A stretch of 64,000 nucleotides of DNA from Aricia agestis (GCF_905147365.1 NC_056408.1:2170001-2234000), one strand, 5' to 3'; counted from the stretch's first letter, positions 33,959 to 46,618 are shown. Numbers and translations: made by a program. The notes: generated from the letters alone by a model not told the origin.

Positions 33959-34822
33959 GAGCGCTTACAGACGAACGGCACGTGTCGGCGGCACGCGTCG
34001 GCGGCAGTCGACGGCAGACGACAGCACGTGTCGGCGGCAGTCGACGGCAGTCGGCGGCACGTGTCGGAGGCAGTCGGCGGCAGTCGACGGCAGCCGTCGA
34101 CAGTTTATCACGCTTGCAGTTGTGACGTAGCGCGTAAAGGTAAGTGTCCACAGGTCGGTATCGTACGCAACGGACGTCTCGCATCAAACAGATATTTTTT
34201 TTACAGTACGTCCACTGTATCGGCAGCATACGGATTACCGACTAGCCTAATAAATTAATGCTCAAAAGGGGGGTGTGGATGGAATAGTCGAAATCAGAAA
34301 TTTTGACTTAGGAACTTTGTTTGGACTAATTTGAAGATAAAAAAACAAAAAAAAAATATCCGTTTGATGCGAGACGTCCGTTGCGTATGATAGTACCTAC
34401 CTGTGGTCGCTTACCTTTAGGCGGTACGTCACAACTGGCGGCCTACCACCACCTCTACTAAGCGACACCGTTTGACAGATAAGCAATAATTACTTTAACG
34501 TCAAGCTTGCGATCTTAAAAAAATTTCACAGCGAATTTAACAATGTTTTGCATTTTTTACTGTTTTTAGTAAAATTATATTTAAAAAGTAAGTACGGTAA
34601 TGTTATTGTAATCTTACAACAAAGTGTTCTGGAAACATGATCGTTTTAAGAAAGGTCGTGGTAGGCCCCCTGCAAGCGTCATAAACTGTCAACGACTGCC
34701 GTCGACTGCCGTCGACTGCCACCGATACGTGCCGTCAACTGCCGCCGATACGTACCATCAACTGCCGTCGACTGCCGCCGACACATGCCGCCGACACGTG
34801 CAGTTCGTCTGTAAGTGCGCTT
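33959..34822. mobile_element. Foldback element with GTCGGCGGCA-repeat arms
   Basis: GCGCTTACAGACGAACGGCA at left and GCAGTTCGTCTGTAAGTGCGC at right are inverted ends. Each arm carries a run of (A/C)GTCG(G/A)CGGCA repeats (33980-34100, inverse 34685-34802). A second inverted pair, GCAACGGACGTCTCGCATCA (34167) and its inverse (34362), lies inside. Open frames here are simple-repeat translations. Confidence 0.75.
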
Positions 34823-34919
34823 ATATATAAGTAGATAGATTCCGTCAAATAGAATGTCGTTCATTTCCCAATCTCAGATGGTCCGACTAAGCACACAGTT
34901 TCCACAAAATTACATTTAG

Positions 34920-35109
34920 CCCGGCCGCACATTATCCGAATTATTAAATTTTCAATTAGAAAAATTCTAACGCCCGCCGGAACGCAGTCTGTTCATACAT
35001 TTTGTTGTAGACCCCGCATACTATCAGAATTCTGACGTGTCAAAATGTATGAGCGGGGCGAGGCATCCGAATTTTTCTGATCAGAAATTCGGATAATGTG
35101 CGGCCAGGG
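34920..35109. mobile_element. TIR MITE
   Basis: CCCGGCCGCACATTATCCGAA at left is the inverse of TTCGGATAATGTGCGGCCAGGG at right, with one mismatch. The interior has CATACATTTTGTTGTAG and its partial inverse. Confidence 0.75.
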
Positions 35110-35732
35110 TTTAAGTCGTAAACAGAGGAATATTTTGTGTAAGGTGACAAGGTGTCAGCTTATCAGGTGATAACGCGTACTTTGTACCGCTCGTTTAATT
35201 AGTCTTAATTAACGTTCAATTTCGGCAGTGGGCCGCGACGACATTATCTAATGGACGTTTGACCCAAAACCAGGATCTGGGATTATGTCATAACTTGTAA
35301 TATTTCCGTAAAGTCTTATGAAAAGAGTAAAATTATTTTTTTTACGTCCGTGAGTAAAATGTAATGGTTTCCGTACGTTCGGTTTATGTTATGGTATATA
35401 AACGTCGTAAAAGTCCTTACTTTCATTAGTAATTTTGTAGTCCGAATCTTAACTAAAGTACAAAGTTATGGAGCAAAGCATTTTTACTTTATCCCTGTCA
35501 ATCGAATACAACTTGAAATGATGTACCATAACTTACGAATAAGCATTGGCCTCTCGCCCCAAACGCGCTTCGCACATACACAAAACCAACTTGATAATAG
35601 TTCTCGACAGTATCTTTTTCTATTACATTAATAAAATGATAGTAGAAACCATAAGAAGTAATATTAAGTAATATTATGGTCGTACTTGCAAAAATTTTCA
35701 TATTTGGCAAACTCTTCTCAGTAGTTTAAAAG
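35110..35732. other. Unassigned intergenic stretch
   Basis: No gene is seen. The overlapping open frames at 35386-35631 (plus) and 35498-35710 (minus) show no domain or coding signature. Confidence 0.4.
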
Positions 35733-35733
35733 T

Positions 35734-35787
35734 TCGTAGAGCTTCGTAGGCCGCGCCGTAGAGGGCTACGGGGCTACGAAGCTCTAC
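35734..35787. repeat. Hairpin CGTAGAGCTTCGTAG
   Basis: CGTAGAGCTTCGTAG near 35735 pairs perfectly with CTACGAAGCTCTACG near 35774. An inner GCCGTAG/CTACGGGGC pair extends it. Confidence 0.8.
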
Positions 35788-36109
35788 GCTATACTACAAT
35801 CTAGTTCAAGCTAGCGGGACTTTTGGCAATATGTAATATTTTTTTCTGAATCTCGCTAAGAAAGATGGTTATGATGGTTATGACACTTCATGGCTGATAA
35901 TAATAATAAGTTCGTCTATTACGTAAGCTAGTATTGTAATTGCGACTATACGGGTCATTATGAAGATAATGAGATCGACTTTCATTGCTAATGAAAGAAA
36001 CGTGACAGCACTAGAACCGGTATCGATAACCTTTGCCTTAGATAGCTATGGCCTATGACTATAATTTGAATCTGGGACAGTATTTAAGAAAAAAAATATG
36101 TAGTTTTTA

Positions 36110-36501
36110 TGAGATCGGGATATAACTTTTTAACACGCTTTTATGCTTGGGCTGTATGTATGTAACGGAATCTTTGAGCACGATTTTTACCTATCTCCAG
36201 TAGTCTAATTAAAACTTTGCATACGTACTAAGAGCCAATGACAATGCAATAATTTGCTTAAATTTTTGAAAAAAAAATGTTGGAATCTCGGAATCGGCTC
36301 CAGCGATTTTCATGAAATTTAAATTCAAATTCAAATGTCTTTATTGAAAGAATGTTGTTGATATAAAGGTCTTATTCATTATTAGTATACTTATAGGGGG
36401 TCTCGGGGGCGATAAATCGATCTAGCTAGGAATCATTTTTAGAAAATGTCATTTTATTCGTGTTTTATCGAATACCGAGCAAAGCTCGGTCAAATAGCTA
36501 G
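36110..36501 (+). mobile_element. Helitron with hairpin ACCGAGCAAAGCTCGGT
   Basis: Body ACACGCTTTTATGCTTGGGC and ATGTAACGGAATCTTTGAGC; 3' hairpin ACCGAGCAAAGCTCGGT, then CAAATAGCTAG (CTAG 36498-36501) and T. The 5' border is approximate. Helitron H remnants follow, with CTAG at 36678-36681. Confidence 0.65.
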
Positions 36502-36681
36502 TGATTTATTAATTAAGATTGCAAACCACGAATCAAGTCAAGAAGTTCTATAAATGTTTCGATTTAAGTTTTTTTTAGCTTGCCTCGTAATTTGGATTGG
36601 AAGGTGATTTTGAGGATGGATGGAAAGATTTCCCGCGCGATAATCGAATTTAGGCGCAACGGAGTTGCAGGCAGCATCTAG

Positions 36682-37215
36682 ATTCTAGTTCGAAAATATT
36701 TAAAACCAGCAACCTTTTTACCCGGTATCGCATGCCCGTGTTGTCTTCCATAAACCCTTAGCTATTGATCACAGATATCGGGAGTCGGGACACGCACCGC
36801 CCGCGCCGTTACTGCCGCCGCACACGAAGACACGAACACATACATCAATCATTACCATACTTTGTCAAGGCATCGTTTGCATATTTTATACAACTCGTCA
36901 AGCGGCATGTTTAAGAGCAGTTAATATTATGAATTCCAAAAAAAAAAAAATGTATTGGAGAAATTAATGTTGATCATTAAGAAACATCGAAAAGCGAATT
37001 ATGACATAAAGTAGGATCATATCTTGGATCTTTCTATTTATTTTCTATCTATTATATTAAGCAAGAATTGTTAGTGCCTTCGTCAAAACGACACTCTTGC
37101 GACTTGCATGCTGAACGCATACCGAGAGGAGTGTAGGCCTATTACGAGTTTCACCATTTGGTAGGTCACTTAAAATCCGAATCGCCTCGCCGAAAAATGC
37201 TCCGCTTCCTCGTCA
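36682..37215. other. Unassigned stretch with a GC-rich patch
   Basis: 36770-36840 (CGGGACACGCACCGCCCGCG) is GC-rich and could be a promoter or 5' UTR, but no frame or splice site supports a gene. Confidence 0.3.
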
Positions 37216-37613
37216 AGCTGCGCGTCCACTGCATCGGAATCGGAGCGTACGGAGCGTACGGAGCGTACGGAGCGTCGTCATTTACGAAATGCCGATGGGG
37301 TGCGTCCACTGCATTCGGATTCCGCATCGGCAATTTAGTTATTAATGTATATATGAAATGTGTGCGTTAACGCTTTGGAGTTAAGGTTGGATTTTCTATG
37401 TTCAGTTTTGATACTTTGTTTCGATGCGCTTTGACTCTGCACTAAATATATAAATTGACCCATAGACGCGGCTGTGGATGACGTCATCGGCATAAATTCC
37501 GGTCTCAGGCGCAGAAATGTCGATCCAGTGCACGCAGTACCATACAAATCAATACAAAGCAACAAATCCGTACGCTCCATACGCTCCGATTCCGATCCAG
37601 TGCACGCGCAGCT
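37216..37613. mobile_element. TIR element with GGAGCGTAC tandem repeats
   Basis: AGCTGCGCGTCCACTGCATC plus three GGAGCGTAC copies at left are mirrored by CGTACGCTCCATACGCTCCG...CACGCGCAGCT at right. Open frames across it are accidental. Confidence 0.7.
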
Positions 37614-38212
37614 TTAATCGGCAATCGGCATTAAGACACACTTCGCAGGCGAAAATCATCCTAAGTATAATGTATACCCGAGGAAATTTATTCATAGGCA
37701 GTTGAGAGACCTACTACGTCATTTGGTCGGATTATGTCAATTTAATGCTAGTCAAAATCTGTTGGCTGGGTTTGACATAACGCGACCAAATTACTTAAGT
37801 CAACAATTTACCTATGAATAAACTTCTCTGATAGTACCTACATAATATTATTTGGTTCAATTTCGGACAAAAATCTCTGATTATAGGTTCTTTCCCATCC
37901 GGGGCCGAAGCTACCAAGTCACGGTCGTTTACTGGGCCACGGACAGAGTATGCAGTTAGGCTCGAGAGTGAGACTATCGACTGCAAGGTGCGATCTCTGC
38001 GCCCAGTGACCCGGACCACGATAACCGCTATCACTGTAAGTGCAGCGACAGACAATCATCAGCAACACGAACGAAAAAGTTATTTTGTATATATAGCGGT
38101 ATTACACTCCACCTAACTCTATGGTAACAATAGACAAAAAAATGTGTGGCGTAAGTAGTATGTAAACGGTATAACACTTACTTGTATAAAGTTATTGTCA
38201 GTAATAAACATA
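37614..38212. other. Unassigned intergenic stretch
   Basis: No gene is seen. The frame at 37795-38055 (minus) lacks recognisable features. Confidence 0.35.
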
Positions 38213-38771
38213 TCCCACCAAAAAACATTTTCATGTAAAAATGTTGCCAAGATGAGAACATAATAATATTATAGTTCGTCGTGTCAAAAAGTAGTGAGAT
38301 CTCATGTAGAGACAAGTTTCTAACCTTACATACTCAGCCCTAAATCTAAAAACCTTAATTTTACACTAAAGCGCGGCAAAATATTTGATAATAATATAAT
38401 GTGTCAGCCGCACGAGGAGAATCTAAAAACTCTACACATTAGTTAAAATCGGTGGCCTGGCCATTTATCATTAGTTACGGTGTATTGTTAAGTTCAAAAC
38501 CCTGACGAATAACAAAATGGCCAAGCCACCGATTTTGACTAATGTGTAGAGTTTTTGGATTCTTCTCGTGCAGCTGACATATTATAATATTATTATCAAA
38601 TATTTTGCCGCACTTTAGTGTAAAATTAAGGTTTTTAGATTTAGGGCTGAGTATGTAAGGTTAGAAACTTGTCTCTACATGAGATCTCACTACTTTTTGA
38701 CACGACAAACCTTAATATTATTATGTTCTCATCTTGGCATCATTTTTACATGAAAATGTTTTTTGGTGGGA
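38213..38771. mobile_element. Large foldback element, about 253-bp arms
   Basis: 38213-38465 (TCCCACCAAAAAACATTTTC...) pairs along its length with 38516-38771 (...GAAAATGTTTTTTGGTGGGA), with few mismatches and a 50-base unique loop. There is no coding sequence. Confidence 0.85.
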
Positions 38772-38825
38772 TTTCATTTCTTTTTGTAAGCTGGTTTACG
38801 TTGTTTTTTCTTTTAGTTCATTTTT

Positions 38826-39330
38826 TAGGGTTCCGTACCCATAGGGTAAAAACGGGAGCCTATTACTGAGACTTCGATGTCTGTCCGTCTGTCTGTCTCC
38901 AGGCTGTATCTCAAGAACCGCTATAGCTAGACTTCTGAAATTTTCACAGATTGTGTATTTCTGGTGCCGCTATAACAACAAATACTAAAAACAAAATAAA
39001 GGAAATATTAATTAAGGCGGACTCCCAAACATTGTGATCCTTGAAATTTTCACAAAATCCTCAATTATATACGTACTTTAATATTTGATAATAAAATTGT
39101 AATAAAATAAATAATTAAGGGGGCTCCCATACAAAAGACAAATTTTTTCCCCTCCTTTCGCTCTATAACAGTTTACAGTACGGAACCCTTCGTGGGCGAG
39201 TCCGACTCGCACTTGGCTGATTTTTTTTGGGTGTCCGTACCCAAAGGCTAAAAACGGAACCCTATTACTAGACTTCATTGTCTGTCCGCTATCTGTCTGT
39301 CTGTCTGTCTATCTGTCTCTTGGATGTATC
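38826..39330 (+). repeat. Repeat family C, intact copy plus partial copy
   Basis: TTTTTAGGGTTCCGTACCCAT to CAGTACGGAACCCTTCGTGG...GCACTTGGCTGATTTT (39225). A second left end, GTCCGTACCCAAAGGCTAAA with a CTGTCTGT block, follows immediately. This copy serves as the empty site for the Helitron at 17551-17866. Confidence 0.75.
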
Positions 39331-39381
39331 TTATGCATCTAGACTCGTGACTTACCGACTATCATACATACATATAAATTA

Positions 39382-42300
39382 CTAGCTGTTGCCCGCGACT
39401 TCGTCCGCGTTAGCATAGTAGATCACATCCCAAGTATTATTTATTGTACAAAAATATTCAATATACAGAATTGACTTTCCTACGATTTTATTATGTATAG
39501 ATGTTCCGCGCGGCTTCGTTTGCGTTATTTAGGAATTTCACGCAACAGTACATTTTGCAGCAAAAAATAGCCTATGTCCCTTCACGTGGTCTATTCTTCA
39601 TGTTTGCCAAATAACATAAAAATTGCTCCAGTAGTTCATAAGATAATAAGCAATCTATACTAATATTATAAAGCGGAAGAGTTTGTTAGTTTGTTTGTTT
39701 GTTTGTTTGTTTGTTTGTTTGAACGCGCTAATCTCAGGAACTACTGGTCCGATTTGAAAAATTCTTTCAGTGTTAGATAGCCCATTTATCGAGGAAGGCT
39801 ATAGACTATATTTTATCACGCTAATACTAATAGGAGCGAAGAAATAGAGGAAAGTGTGGACAAAACGGGGGGAAATTATTTGAAAGGGCTTATTTGAACG
39901 CGCTAATCTCAGGAACTACTGGTCCGATTTGAAAAATTCTTTCAGTGTTAGATAGCCTATTTATCCAGAAAGGCTATAGGCTATATTTTATTGTGCTAAA
40001 ACTAATAAGAGTGAAGAAATAGAGGAAAGTGTCGAAAAAACGGGAGAAATTATTTGAAAGGGCTTACTTGAACGCACTAATCTCAGGAACTACTAGTCCG
40101 ATTTGAAAAATTATTTCAGTGTTAGATAGCCCATTTATCGAGAAAAGCTATAGGTTATATTTTATTGCGCTAAGACTAATAGAAGCAAAGAAATATAGGA
40201 AAGTGTCGAAAAAACGGGAGAAATTATTTGAAAGGGCTTATTTGAACGCGCTAATCTTAGGAACTACTGGTCCGATTTGGAAAATTATTTCAGTTTTAGA
40301 TAGCCCATTTATCGAGGAAGGCTATAGGCCATATTTTATCATGCTAAGACTAATAGAAGCGAAGAAATAGAGGAAAATGAGGAAAAAACGGGGGAACTTA
40401 TTTGAAAGGGCTTATCTCACGAACTACTGGAGCAATTTTCCTGTTATTTGGCACAGATAAGAAGTAGACCACGTGAAGGATCATAGGCTATTTTTTGTGG
40501 ACTAATTTGTCTGTGAAATATCTAATTTACGCGGGCGAAGCTGCGTGGAACGTTATATTTCGCGTGGTCACGATGTCACGCGTAAACGGCTGGACCCATT
40601 TTGCTGTTTACTATAAAAATACTTTGAGTCCCGAAAAAGAACAAAGGATACATTTTGTCCCGGAAAAATATACGGTTACTGCACAACATACTTTTATGGT
40701 TTGCGCGATTTCGTATCTATTTTGATGGAATTTGGTATGACAATACTTTCACTCTCGGTAAAGGACAAGGGATACTTTTTATCCCGGAAAATATACGGTT
40801 CCCGCACAATAAACTTTTATGATTCTCGCCTAAACTATTTAATCTATTTTGATGAAATTTGGCATGGAGATTGGAGATACTAATTCGAATCTGGGACAAG
40901 GAATGTTTTTTGTCCCGGAAAAATGTGCGGTTCCCACACAATATTTACTTTTCTGATTTGCGCGTAAACGACTCAATCGATGTACGGGAACAATAATTAC
41001 TATAAACTAAAGTCCACGCGGAGTTTGTTTGTTTGTTTGTTTGAACGCGCTAATCTCAGGAACTACTGGTCCGATTTGAAAAATTCTTTTACTGTTGGAT
41101 AGCCCATTTATCGAGGAAGGCTATAGGCTATATTTTATCACGCTAAATATAATAGGAGCGAAGAAATAGAGGAAAATGTGGAAAAAACGGGGAGAAATTA
41201 TTTGAAAGGGCTTATTTGAACGCGCTAATCTCAGGAACTACTGGTCCGATTTGAAAAATTATTTCAATGTTAGATAGCCCATTTATCGAGGTAGGCTATA
41301 GGCTATATTTTATCACACTAGAACTAATAGGAGCGAAGAAATAGAGGAACATGTGGAAAAAATGAGGGAAATTATATAAAAGGGCTTATTTGAACGCGCT
41401 AATCTCAGGAACTACTGGTCCGATTTAAAAAATTATTTCAATGTTAGATAGCCCATTTGTCGAGAAAGGCTATAGGCTATATTTTATCACGCTAAGACTA
41501 ATAAGAGCAAAGAAATAGATGAAAAATGTGAAAAAACGGGGAAAATTATATGGAACTAGCTGTTGCCCGCGACTTCGTCCGCGTTAGCATAGTAGATCAC
41601 ATCCCAAGTATTATTTATTGTACAAAAATATTCAATATACAGAATTGACTTTCCTACGATTTTATTATGTATAGATGTTCCGCGCGGCTTCGTTTGCGTA
41701 ATTTAGGAATTTCACGCAACCGTACATTTTGCAGCAAAAAATAGCCTATGTCCCTTCACGTGGTCTATTCTTCATGTTTGCCAAATAACATAAAAATTGC
41801 TCCAGTAGTTCATAAGATAATAAGCAATTCCAAATTCCTAAATTACGCAAACGAAGCCGCGCGGAACATCTATACATAATAAAATCATAGGAAAGTCAAT
41901 TCTGTGTATTGAATATTTTTGTACAATAAATAATACTTGGGATGTGATCTACTATGCTAACGCGGACGAAGTCGCGTGCAACAGCTAGTTCCATATAATT
42001 TTCCCCGTTTTTTCCACATTTTTCATCTATTTCTTCGCTCTTATTAGTCTTAGCGTGATAAAATATAGCCTATAGCCTTTCTCGACAAATGGGCTATCTA
42101 ACATTGAAATAATTTTTCAAATTGGACCAGTAGTTCCTGAGATTAGCGCGTTCAAATAAGCCCTTTCAAATAATGTCTCCCCGTTTTTTCCACATTTTCC
42201 TCTATTTCTTCGCTCCTATTATATTTAGCGTGATAAAATATAGCCTATAGCCTTCCTCGATAAATGGGCTATCCAACAATAAAAGAATTTTTCAAATCGG

Positions 42301-43690
42301 ACCAGTAGTTCCTGAGATTAGCGCGTTCAAACAAACAAACTCCGCGTGGACTTTAGTTTATAGTAATTATTGTTCCCGTACATCGATTGAGTCGTTTACG
42401 CGCAAATCAGAAAAGTAAATATTGTGTGGGAACCGCACATTTTTCCGGGACAAAATGTATCCTTTGTTCTTTTTCGGGACTCAAAGTATTTTTATAGCAA
42501 ACAGCAAAATGGGTCCAGCCGTTTACGCGTGACATCGTGACCACGCGAAATATAACGTTCCACGCAGCTTCGCCCGCGTAAATTAGATATTTCACAGACA
42601 AATTAGTCCACAAAAAATAGCCTATGATCCTTCACGTGGTCTACTTCTTATCTGTGCCAAATAACAGAAAAATTGCTCCAGTAGTTCGTGAGATAAGCCC
42701 TTTCAAATAATTTCCCCCGTTTTTTCCTCATTTTCCTCTATTTCTTCGCTTCTATTAGTCTTAGCATGATAAAATATAGCCTATAGCCTTTCTCGATAAA
42801 TGGGTTATCTAAAACTGAAATAATTTTCTAAATCGGACCAGTAGTTCCTAAGATTAGCGCGTTCAAATAAGCCCTTTCAAATAATTTCTCCCGTTTTTTC
42901 GACACTTTCCTATATTTCTTTGCTTCTATTAGTCTTAGCGCAATAAAATATAACCTATAGCTTTTCTCGATAAATAGGCTATCTAACACTGAAATAATTT
43001 TTAAATCGGACCAGTAGTTCCTGAGATTAGTGCGTTCAAGTAAGCCCTTTCAAATAATTTCTCCCGTTTTTTCGACTCTTTCCTCTATTTCTTCACTCTT
43101 ATTAGTTTTAGCGCGATAAAATATAGCCTATAGCCTTTCTGGATAAATAGGCTATCTAACACTGAAAGAATTTTTCAAATCGGACCAGTACTTCCTGAGA
43201 TTAGCGCGTTCAAATAAGCCCTTTCAAATAATTTCCCCCCGTTTTGTCCACACTTTCCTCTATTTCTTCGCTCCTATTAGTATTCAATTAATAAATGAAA
43301 TAATTTTCTAAATCGGACCAGTAGTTCCTAAGATTAGCGCGTTCAAATAAGCCCTTTCAAATAATTTCTCCCGTTTTTTCGACACTTTCCTATATTTCTT
43401 TGCTTCTATTAGTCTTAGCGCAATAAAATATAACCTATAGCTTTTCTCGATAAATAGGCTATCTAACACTGAAATAATTTTTAAATCGGACCAGTAGTTC
43501 CTGAGATTAGTGCGTTCAAGTAAGCCCTTTCAAATAATTTCTCCCGTTTTTTCGACTCTTTCCTCTATTTCTTCACTCCTATTAGTATTAGCGTGATAAA
43601 ATATAGCCTATAGCCTTCCTCGATAAATGGGCTATCTAACACTGAAAGAATTTTTCAAATCGGACCAGTAGTTCCTGAGATTAGAAATCC
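39382..43690. mobile_element. Helitron family B array forming a 4-kb inverted repeat
   Basis: 39382-39653 is an inverted Helitron 3' segment (CTAGCTGTTGCCCGCGACTT...). At 39654 a plus-strand Helitron starts (TCTATACTAATATTATAAAG) and runs through 175-base tandem units. The region then folds: left arm about 39729-41713, loop 41714-41831, right arm 41832-43685. Matching short frames at 40495-40725 (plus) and 42407-42613 (minus) are a by-product. The right arm lacks 254 bases present at 40653-40906 and carries an extra 283-base identical block (42816-43098 = 43296-43578). No Rep/helicase gene is present. Confidence 0.85.
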
Positions 43691-44919
43691 TTCATTCGAT
43701 CATGGTGTAAACGAGTTTTCTCTGTGAGAATAGTTGGAGGTCTTAAGTAGCCCTAAAAGAACCTTGGTATTAAATATTACGGTACAAAATGGTACAAAAA
43801 TAAATGGTACTTAGAGCATGCTCGGCGGGAACAATCCTTCATTTAAGTAAAATGGTTGGAGACATTATTTTTTTTGGTGGTTAGTCTTAAAAAAGGTCCC
43901 GTTTAATGGTGTATAAATAAAATGTATTGTACCAAATAAAAGTGCGCACATAAAGTATATTAAAATAAATATTATGTACCATTAAAATATATAAAAGTCG
44001 ACTATAAATAAAAATATTATTAAGTATAAAAATAAAATGTACCAGTAATGTTACGAAAATAATATAAATAAATGAATAGGCATGCATGCATAAAATGATA
44101 AAAAGAATTAAGAGTTAAAGGAAAAGGTATACCTAAATATGAAATGACAATTTAAAATGTAAGTGACTGGCCAGTCCACTAATCAAGGGTATTAGTAAAA
44201 TATTGTTATAGTAAAAGACAATTATTATTTTGTATAAGACGAATGACTATAAAATGAATAGGTCACAAGGTGAAATAGATACCTACTGAAAATGAATTTA
44301 AAATAGAATTAATAATTATATTACATTATTACATATAAAATATTGAAAGATTAAACATTATTATTATTAAATATGAAGGTTTCGTATATAATATTTTATG
44401 AGTACTATAGTGAATATTTGACAATGAATTGAATAAAGATTGCATTTTTGTAATTAAAGAGGTTTTATAAAAGTTCATTAGTTAATGAGTAATGGAGATA
44501 TTATAGAGTTTATATTTTAAAAAGTGTAAAAAAAATAAGCAAAGTAACCATGTGAAAAAATATTAAGTATTTAAATAGTGAGAAAATGTTTAAATTAATT
44601 ATTATTGAATATTTTTGTGTATTTAAAAATTACATCGTCAACCACCCATCTCTGAAGATAAAAAATAATTTTAATTAAATATATTATTTTCTTTGATAAA
44701 CAGATTATAATTATGGAGTACCTATACAGATTTGTATTTATTGTAATAAAGAAGTAAGAATAAAAAAAACTAAATAAGTAAGTTGTTTAGGTATTAAGAG
44801 TTTAATTTTAGTTTATTATTTTATTGATATTGTAATTATTACAAAATGATTTTTGTTGTTTAATTAAAAAAATTGTATTAATTTTTTTAAAAAAATTTTT
44901 TCAAAAAAAACGGGGGAGG
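43691..44919. other. Very AT-rich tract, probably internal part of an LTR element
   Basis: Over 1.2 kb of extremely AT-rich DNA with no convincing frame. It ends in AAAACGGGGGAGG (44907-44919), a polypurine tract abutting the LTR at 44920. A 5' LTR was not found within it. Confidence 0.4.
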
Positions 44920-45039
44920 TGTAGTGTGCGGCTCACCTCCCTGCTATATAAGTTAAAGTAATTAGTTATTAAGTCAGTAATTAAACATATTTCGCAGTGA
45001 CAACTCTTTTAATCAGTCTCCCCTAAGCCGCACATTGCA
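44920..45039 (+). mobile_element. Short 3' LTR (TRIM-like) with polypurine tract
   Basis: TGTAGTGTGCGG...CTCACCTCCCTGCTATATAA...CACATTGCA is a 120-base TG...CA unit immediately after the purine tract. Its TATA box and ends match the LTR at 32034-32160, so both belong to one family. Confidence 0.6.
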
Positions 45040-45289
45040 GCACTATCGATGACGCGTAGATGTTTGGTATAGCTGTTTAACTTTCGAAACAACTTTTTTT
45101 GTTTTTAAATAACCGTAAACCGATGTGGTTGGCATTAAAAATGTTTTAAGACCTACTACACTAATTATCCTAAAATTCCTAATCAATCTGTTTCAAGTTT
45201 AAGTAAACTTGAAATAGATTGGTAGTTAAGTATTCTTATTAATATATTTGCAAAGAAATGCTAAGACTACGACTATTCTTTGAACTTAC

Positions 45290-45373
45290 ATACTTACGTA
45301 CCCAAAGGGTAAAAACGGGACCCTATTACTAAGACTTCGTTGTCTTTCCGTCTATCCGTCTGTCCGTCTGTCC

Positions 45374-45407
<34 letters not shown>

Positions 45408-45770
45408 AGTACAGCCTAGAGACAGACAGACAGACAGACCGACTCAAGAACGGTAATAGCTAGAGAGTTGAAATTTTCACAGATTATGTATATCTATTGC
45501 CGCTGTAACAACAAATACTAAAAATAAAATAAAATAAATATTAAAGGGGGGCTCCCATACAACAAACGTGATTTTTTGGCCTTTTTTGCTCTATATCAAT
45601 AATGGCAACAGGTAGGTACTTACTTGAATTGTTCTCAAAGTCCTTAGTTATATGTCTACTTTAATATTTAATTATAATATTAAAATAAAATAAAAAAGTA
45701 AGGGGGGCTCCCATACAAAAAACACAAATTTTTGCCTAATTTTGCTCTATAATGGTACGGATATAGGTTA
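45290..45770 (+). repeat. Repeat family C with GTCT/AGAC hairpin microsatellite
   Basis: ACGTACCCAAAGGGTAAAAA at left. (GTCT)n at about 45355-45412 is followed by TCTAGTACAGCCTAGAGA and (CAGA)n to 45438, so the two runs form a hairpin. The body GGGGGGCTCCCATACAACAA occurs twice. Confidence 0.75.
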
Positions 45771-46230
45771 AGTTGGGTTTGATAATTTTTTTGTTGTTTT
45801 AGTACTAATATCATGTTACATACCAAATTTCAGCTTTCTAAGACTTCAGGAAGTATCCTAACAGTTTTGATGATCGGTGAGTCAGTGACCAAATTGTGGA
45901 TTTTTGGACACCTATAAAATCTAAAGTATAATAGCTACGATATTCAAACTTTGCGCATTTAATAAATATACCCATGACACTATATCTTAAAAATTTCAAC
46001 TATCTGGCATTATTCAAACCAAAGTTACGAGGGTTCAAAAATACGACGAAATGTTTCGAGAAAAGGTAGGTAGTGCCCTTGCGCGCTTCGCTTGGCTCAT
46101 CTTGGCGGGGGCACTCCCGTGCCCCCAGAAATATATTTATCCGGAAATATTGTCAGTAATAAACATATAATATATTTATCCGGAAATATTGTCTTTTAAT
46201 TTCCAAACCTCATGGCGACCCTGCCAGGAT
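45771..46230. repeat. Helitron-like fragment and LTR/PBS-like remnant
   Basis: GGCGGGGGCACTCCCGTGCCCCCAGA (46107-46132) is a hairpin terminus also found, inverted, near 51568. A tandem TATATTTATCCGGAAATATTGTC pair follows. CCTCA|TGGCGACCCTGCC near 46212 repeats the primer-binding-site sequence seen at 32161, so a third LTR end may lie here. Confidence 0.45.
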
Positions 46231-46618
46231 AAAGCAACGATACCTCAAACTCATTACAAACTTACGCATACAAACAAAAGGTACCTCCTGGTAGATATTA
46301 TTTTGCGTCAGTAGCTATTACTATTTTAGCTATTAGTCAGGCAAATCTTAAAAAGTTATCTTCAAACTAGCATTACGTAATAGTATACATAAAGCCTATT
46401 AGGTGTTAGACATTCTTATTATGTAATTTAATAAGTATATTTTGTTACCACCACTATGAACATTCTAGTAATTCGATCGTAGATATACTGGTTTCAACCG
46501 CTGGGTCAAACCGGTGATAACTTAGGTGGAGAAAGACTAGAAAATTGATAAGTAATCGATCAGTGCAGTGGTATCAGTTCAAAAAATAAAAAGGTGCAGT
46601 TTCAGTGATTATAAAACA

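Noticed and set aside
34028..34864. Frames rich in repeated RRLPPTRA or VDGSRRH motifs
   Set aside because: These are translations of decamer repeats in a foldback element, not repeat proteins.
40495..42613. Two near-identical open frames (MWTNLSVKYLIYAGEAAWNV) on opposite strands
   Set aside because: They are the same Helitron-derived segment in the two arms of an inverted repeat. They match no protein and consist of repeat body sequence.
32034..45039. A single 13-kb LTR retrotransposon joining the two LTR-like units
   Set aside because: The DNA between them is many unrelated repeats with no gag/pol remnant, so two separate short elements are more likely.
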